DNA of 64,000 nt, from NCBI GenBank assembly GCA_023957245.1, contig JAMLHJ010000007.1, forward strand, positions 124,001 to 188,000. The letters run 5' to 3'. Numbering within the stretch: position 1 is the first letter of the stretch; each line of letters starts with the position of its first letter. The notes beneath the pieces are model-generated. The model was not told the origin of the DNA, ran no database searches, and saw nothing but the letters and a program-made list of their open reading frames with translations. Source of the stretch: Chitinophagales bacterium. Its GTDB lineage: Bacteria; Bacteroidota; Bacteroidia; Chitinophagales; JADIYW01. Positions 61,162 through 64,000 of the stretch are shown in pieces. The position numbers and the translations under genes were made by a program.

Positions 61162-61169
61162 TATATTTG
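61162..61169 (+). promoter_or_regulatory. -7 box of the GPH-transporter gene
   Basis: TATATTTG matches the -7 box TANNTTTG and ends 14 bases before the ATG at 61184. This places the start codon at 61184 rather than at the TTG of the longer frame. No clear -33 TTTG is present. Confidence 0.45.
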
Positions 61170-61183
61170 TTTTTTTGTTTTTT

Positions 61184-62569
61184 ATGAGCACTTCCAAACC
61201 TCCAGTTCCTTTATTTGTTAAAATCATGTATTCATTAGGGCAATCGGGTTGGAATTTGGCCAATTCTTGCTTCATGCTTTTGTTGATATATTTTTATCAT
61301 CCACCTGTTATTGGTGAAGAAAGTGTATTTCCTGAATTTGTAGAACGTAAAGTTGTTTTCTTATCATTTACGATTGTAGGTTTGTTGATGTTTGTCGGGA
61401 CTGTAGTAAGTGCTGTCTTTGATATTTTGATGGGGCCTATTTCTGATAAATCAAAATTCAAATTTGGTCGCAGACGTACTTTTTTAGCGATTGCTTTTCT
61501 TCCGATTGCTTTGTGTGTGTTCATGTCTTTTTTTCCATTAATGGAAGGTAAATCTGCAATCAATATTATTTGGTTAGCAATAGGTACTTTGGGTTTTAAT
61601 ATATTTTTATCAGTGTATGTTACTCCGTATAATGGATTGATTGCAGAGCTGGGACATACGCAGAAAGATAGAGTGTTAATCAGCACTTTGTTAGCAGCTA
61701 CTTGGGGAGTTGGATTGATAGGAGCATATTCAGTTTTTGCATTGAAAGTATGGGTTGCCGAGATTTTCCATATTAGTGGCACACAAGCATTTCAATCTTT
61801 AATTTTTGTATTCTGTGTTTTAGCTATGATTTTGATGTTGCTACCTGTGATATTTGTTGATGAAAATAAATATTGTGTCAAGACCACAGCAGTAGAAGGA
61901 AGCCCATTTCAGCAGATGATGTCTGTACTTAAGATTACACATTTCCGTAGATATATGTGGGTGGAATTGTTTTATTGGTTTTCTAGTCAGTTTATCCAAT
62001 TGGGATTGGCATATTATGTTACAACATTGATGGGCTTGGAAGAGCATTATGTAACATTAGTAATAGTAGGGACAGCTGTAAGTACTTTTCTTTCTTATCC
62101 TTTGATAATTCCTTTAACGGAAAAAGTTAATAAGAAGACCTTATTGCTCATAGCGTTTTTGATGTTGGCATTATTATTTGTTTTTATTTTGATTCTTGGA
62201 GCGATAAAACTTCCTATGATATTTATTGCATTGGGCATTGTTTTGCTGAATACTTTTCCTATGGCAATATTTGGTATTCTACCTATGGCATTGGTTTCAG
62301 ATATGGCGACAGAAGATGCTCAAATTACTGGTCAATTTCGTTCTGCTACGTTTTTTGGGGTGAAATTTTTTATCATGAAGATTGGTATTTCTTTGACTAG
62401 TTTGTTGTTCCCGACTTTGTTGTTATTGGGTAATAGCAAAGAAAATAATTTTGGTGTAAAAATGACAGCTGCAATTGGTTTGGTAGGCACTTTGATTTCA
62501 TTGTTATTAATGACTAGAGTACATTTACCTAAGTTAGATGAGGCAGCTAAAGATATTATTAATCAATAG
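61184..62569 (+). CDS. GPH-family (glycoside-pentoside-hexuronide) transporter
   Basis: About 461 residues with twelve membrane segments. KIMYSLGQSGWNLANSCFMLLLIYFYHPP, DILMGPISDKSKFKFGRRRTFLAIAF and VTPYNGLIAELGHTQKDRVLIST match the GPH family of sugar:cation symporters. The ATG at 61184 (MSTSKPPVPLF) fits the -7 box. Sugar specificity is unknown. It is a single gene with no sugar-degrading enzyme beside it. Confidence 0.86.
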   Translation: MSTSKPPVPLFVKIMYSLGQSGWNLANSCFMLLLIYFYHPPVIGEESVFPEFVERKVVFLSFTIVGLLMFVGTVVSAVFDILMGPISDKSKFKFGRRRTFLAIAFLPIALCVFMSFFPLMEGKSAINIIWLAIGTLGFNIFLSVYVTPYNGLIAELGHTQKDRVLISTLLAATWGVGLIGAYSVFALKVWVAEIFHISGTQAFQSLIFVFCVLAMILMLLPVIFVDENKYCVKTTAVEGSPFQQMMSVLKITHFRRYMWVELFYWFSSQFIQLGLAYYVTTLMGLEEHYVTLVIVGTAVSTFLSYPLIIPLTEKVNKKTLLLIAFLMLALLFVFILILGAIKLPMIFIALGIVLLNTFPMAIFGILPMALVSDMATEDAQITGQFRSATFFGVKFFIMKIGISLTSLLFPTLLLLGNSKENNFGVKMTAAIGLVGTLISLLLMTRVHLPKLDEAAKDIINQ

Positions 62570-62596
62570 ATTATATCTAAATAATTAATTTTTACT

Positions 62597-63499
62597 TTAC
62601 TCTTCTATTATTTTCCAATAGATGATTTTTCTATCGTCTCCAGCACTGATTAACTCATGTTCACTCATCCATAGCAACCTATTCACACTGTGAGAATGTG
62701 AAGCAGTATATTTATCTCTATCCAATACTTTAAGCAATTTCATAGTTTGAGTATCCCATATTTTGATGGTTTTATCTCTTCCAGCACTAGCTATATATTT
62801 TCCTTCAGGAGATTTTATAATATGGTTGACTGTATATAAATGAGCAGGAATCATTTCTTGGTGTTCCCATTGTTTGTCTTTCTTTTCCCAAATATGAAAT
62901 ATAGCATCTCTTCCAGCACTGATAATTCTATTTTCGTCTAATGTTTCGATTGTAAAAACGGAGTTATTATGTAAGTGTAAAGATTGGATTTGATTCAATG
63001 AAAACAAATCGATGATTCTTATACTATGGTCTGATAGTCCGAGATGAAGTTCATTGTGTTTTTCAGAATAATGAATACATCTGATATTGGTTGCGCAAAG
63101 TTTCCAATCATGGAGAAATTGCATATCTTTTTCCCAAACTTTAAAAAAGCCATCTCCACCAACGGTATAGATTTTTCCTTTTACTTCTTGAATAGCGAAT
63201 ATATCTCCATCATGAGCTTGAATAGCTTTAGGCTCTTTTTTCTTGGTCAAATCCACGATAATAACTACTCCAAATCTCTGACCGACGTATAATATTTGAT
63301 TTTGCTTATCATGGTATAGAGAATAGATGCTGCCATTGGCTTTTACTAAAGGTCCTATAAAAGATTTTGTTTCAATATCCCAATTTCCTACAAACTGGTC
63401 TCCACTGCCGCTAAAAAAATGATGATTATCATTACCTGAACTCAAACTGTAAATAGGTTCAGAATGTCCCGTAAAAACGTGTTCTAACTCCACTCTCAT
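62597..63499 (-). CDS. WD40-repeat protein
   Basis: A 300-residue protein built of about seven WD40 blades and nothing else, starting VELEHVFTGHSEPIYSLSSGNDNHHFFSGSGDQFVGNWDI; the clearest unit is YIASAGRDKTIKIWDTQTMKLL and several others carry SAGRD. No signal peptide, so it is cytoplasmic. A free WD40 propeller like this is a protein-binding platform; its partner cannot be told. Similar stand-alone proteins occur in other Bacteroidota. It is convergent with the GPH gene. Confidence 0.87.
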   Translation of the reverse strand: MRVELEHVFTGHSEPIYSLSSGNDNHHFFSGSGDQFVGNWDIETKSFIGPLVKANGSIYSLYHDKQNQILYVGQRFGVVIIVDLTKKKEPKAIQAHDGDIFAIQEVKGKIYTVGGDGFFKVWEKDMQFLHDWKLCATNIRCIHYSEKHNELHLGLSDHSIRIIDLFSLNQIQSLHLHNNSVFTIETLDENRIISAGRDAIFHIWEKKDKQWEHQEMIPAHLYTVNHIIKSPEGKYIASAGRDKTIKIWDTQTMKLLKVLDRDKYTASHSHSVNRLLWMSEHELISAGDDRKIIYWKIIEE

Positions 63500-63617
63500 A
63501 AGATGTGAAGATAGGGCTATTTCATATTAGATATTGTCATTGTTGTGTTATAAAAGACAGTGTTTTTAACGAAACAACTTTTTGATAAGCATCTGAAAAT
63601 GTATAACGAATGAAAAT

Positions 63618-64000
63618 CTATTTTAAGAAAATTCCCCACAAATACAATGTAAGGGCAGAAGCAGGCAATCCATAGTTGACTAGTGAAGCGGATAGTTTAG
63701 GACTTAAATTGTATTCTGTAGCAATAATAAATGCAGTAATCATTGGCGGCATAGCCAGTTCTAATACGCTTACATCATAAATCATTCCTTCCAATCCTAG
63801 TAAGAAAAAGACTAACCAAAATACTAAAGGTCCTAACAATAATTTATAAGCAAGTCCCCAGCCGAATTGTCTTGTATTAATTTCACTGAAACTAAAAGAA
63901 AATTGCATACCTATAGATAAAAATGCCAATGGATTAGTCCAGCTACCTATATATCGCAATACTTTCAGAATTAGAATATCACCAAAAATGTTTTGTCTAA
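63618..64000 (-). CDS. AEC-family transporter, C-terminal part (runs off the right edge)
   Basis: The frame from the stop at 63618 stays open to base 64000: about 127 codons, with QNIFGDILILKVLRYIGSWTNPLAFLSIGMQF and VLELAMPPMITAFIIATEYNLSPKLSASLVNYG. These match the second half of auxin-efflux-carrier (AEC) family transporters, with about four membrane segments. The N-terminal half lies outside the window, so this is the end of a gene reading leftward. Substrate unknown. Confidence 0.8.
   Translation of the reverse strand, partial: RQNIFGDILILKVLRYIGSWTNPLAFLSIGMQFSFSFSEINTRQFGWGLAYKLLLGPLVFWLVFFLLGLEGMIYDVSVLELAMPPMITAFIIATEYNLSPKLSASLVNYGLPASALTLYLWGIFLK

Overview
The window is A+T-rich DNA from a member of the Bacteroidota (Bacteroidetes). 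The evidence is T9SS-type C-terminal sorting tails, the gliding lipoprotein GldH, a DUF4270 lipoprotein beside a free-standing starch-synthase N-domain and glmS, Bacteroidota -7 boxes of the form TANNTTTG ahead of several genes, few Shine-Dalgarno sequences and several TTG starts. Superoxide dismutase, acyl-CoA dehydrogenase and a futalosine-type menaquinone gene suggest an aerobic, menaquinone-using organism; the order cannot be fixed from this sequence. No rRNA, tRNA or CRISPR array was found.

Layout. 1-409: start of dnaB, cut by the window edge. 410-1381: non-coding DNA holding a 454-bp repeat with inverted ends and a large compound palindrome; a 134-bp relative lies at 31423-31556 next to a complete IS30 element. 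1382-5216: a minus-strand sulfur-scavenging operon, read as promoter, an undescribed-looking 39-residue cysteine-tail leader peptide (9 Cys in its last 15 residues), a weak attenuator-like hairpin, an SfnG-type dimethylsulfone monooxygenase interrupted by an in-frame TAA at codon 7, two flavin reductases and an outer-membrane porin. 5478-12543: purH, then the rod-shape operon mreB-mreC-mreD-mrdA-rodA. 12668-17352: lpdA, a RelE-type toxin-antitoxin pair, a free methionine-(R)-sulfoxide reductase, an Fsr-like exporter and a small membrane protein. 17467-19600: a compact thiol/sulfur cluster (two rhodaneses, two thioredoxin domains, DUF6132, a TPMT-like methyltransferase). 19701-30175: mutS, trmH-like, yraN, pgi/pmi, lipB, a conserved unknown, an HMG-CoA lyase homologue, mqnB, a GT2 glycosyltransferase and a secreted M43-type metalloprotease.

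30224-35497: IS30, acyl-CoA dehydrogenase, rfaE2, a flippase-like protein, panD and panC. 35620-42396: starch-synthase domain, DUF4270, glmS, ligA, gldH. 42390-46306: a lipoprotein, a sterol-desaturase-superfamily protein, an FKBP isomerase and a sphingosine-1-phosphate-lyase-like enzyme with a dyad over its promoter. 46387-52118: sppA, folK, a deoxynucleoside kinase, two lipoproteins, phnA/yjdM, a thioredoxin-fold protein and an ArsC-like protein. 52189-64000: a secreted PhoD-like phosphatase, DedA, a Tat-signal superoxide dismutase, an asparagine-synthase-like enzyme plus Wzx-like flippase, a YeeE/YedE pair, an acyltransferase-3, a GPH transporter, a WD40 protein and the end of an AEC transporter.

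Sulfur handling recurs in three separate places (the cysteine-leader operon, the rhodanese/thioredoxin cluster and the YeeE/YedE pair). The strongest candidate for a new system is the cysteine-tail leader peptide as a sensor for the organosulfur operon. Its main target gene carries a nonsense codon, so the system may be recently broken in this genome, or the base may be a sequencing error.
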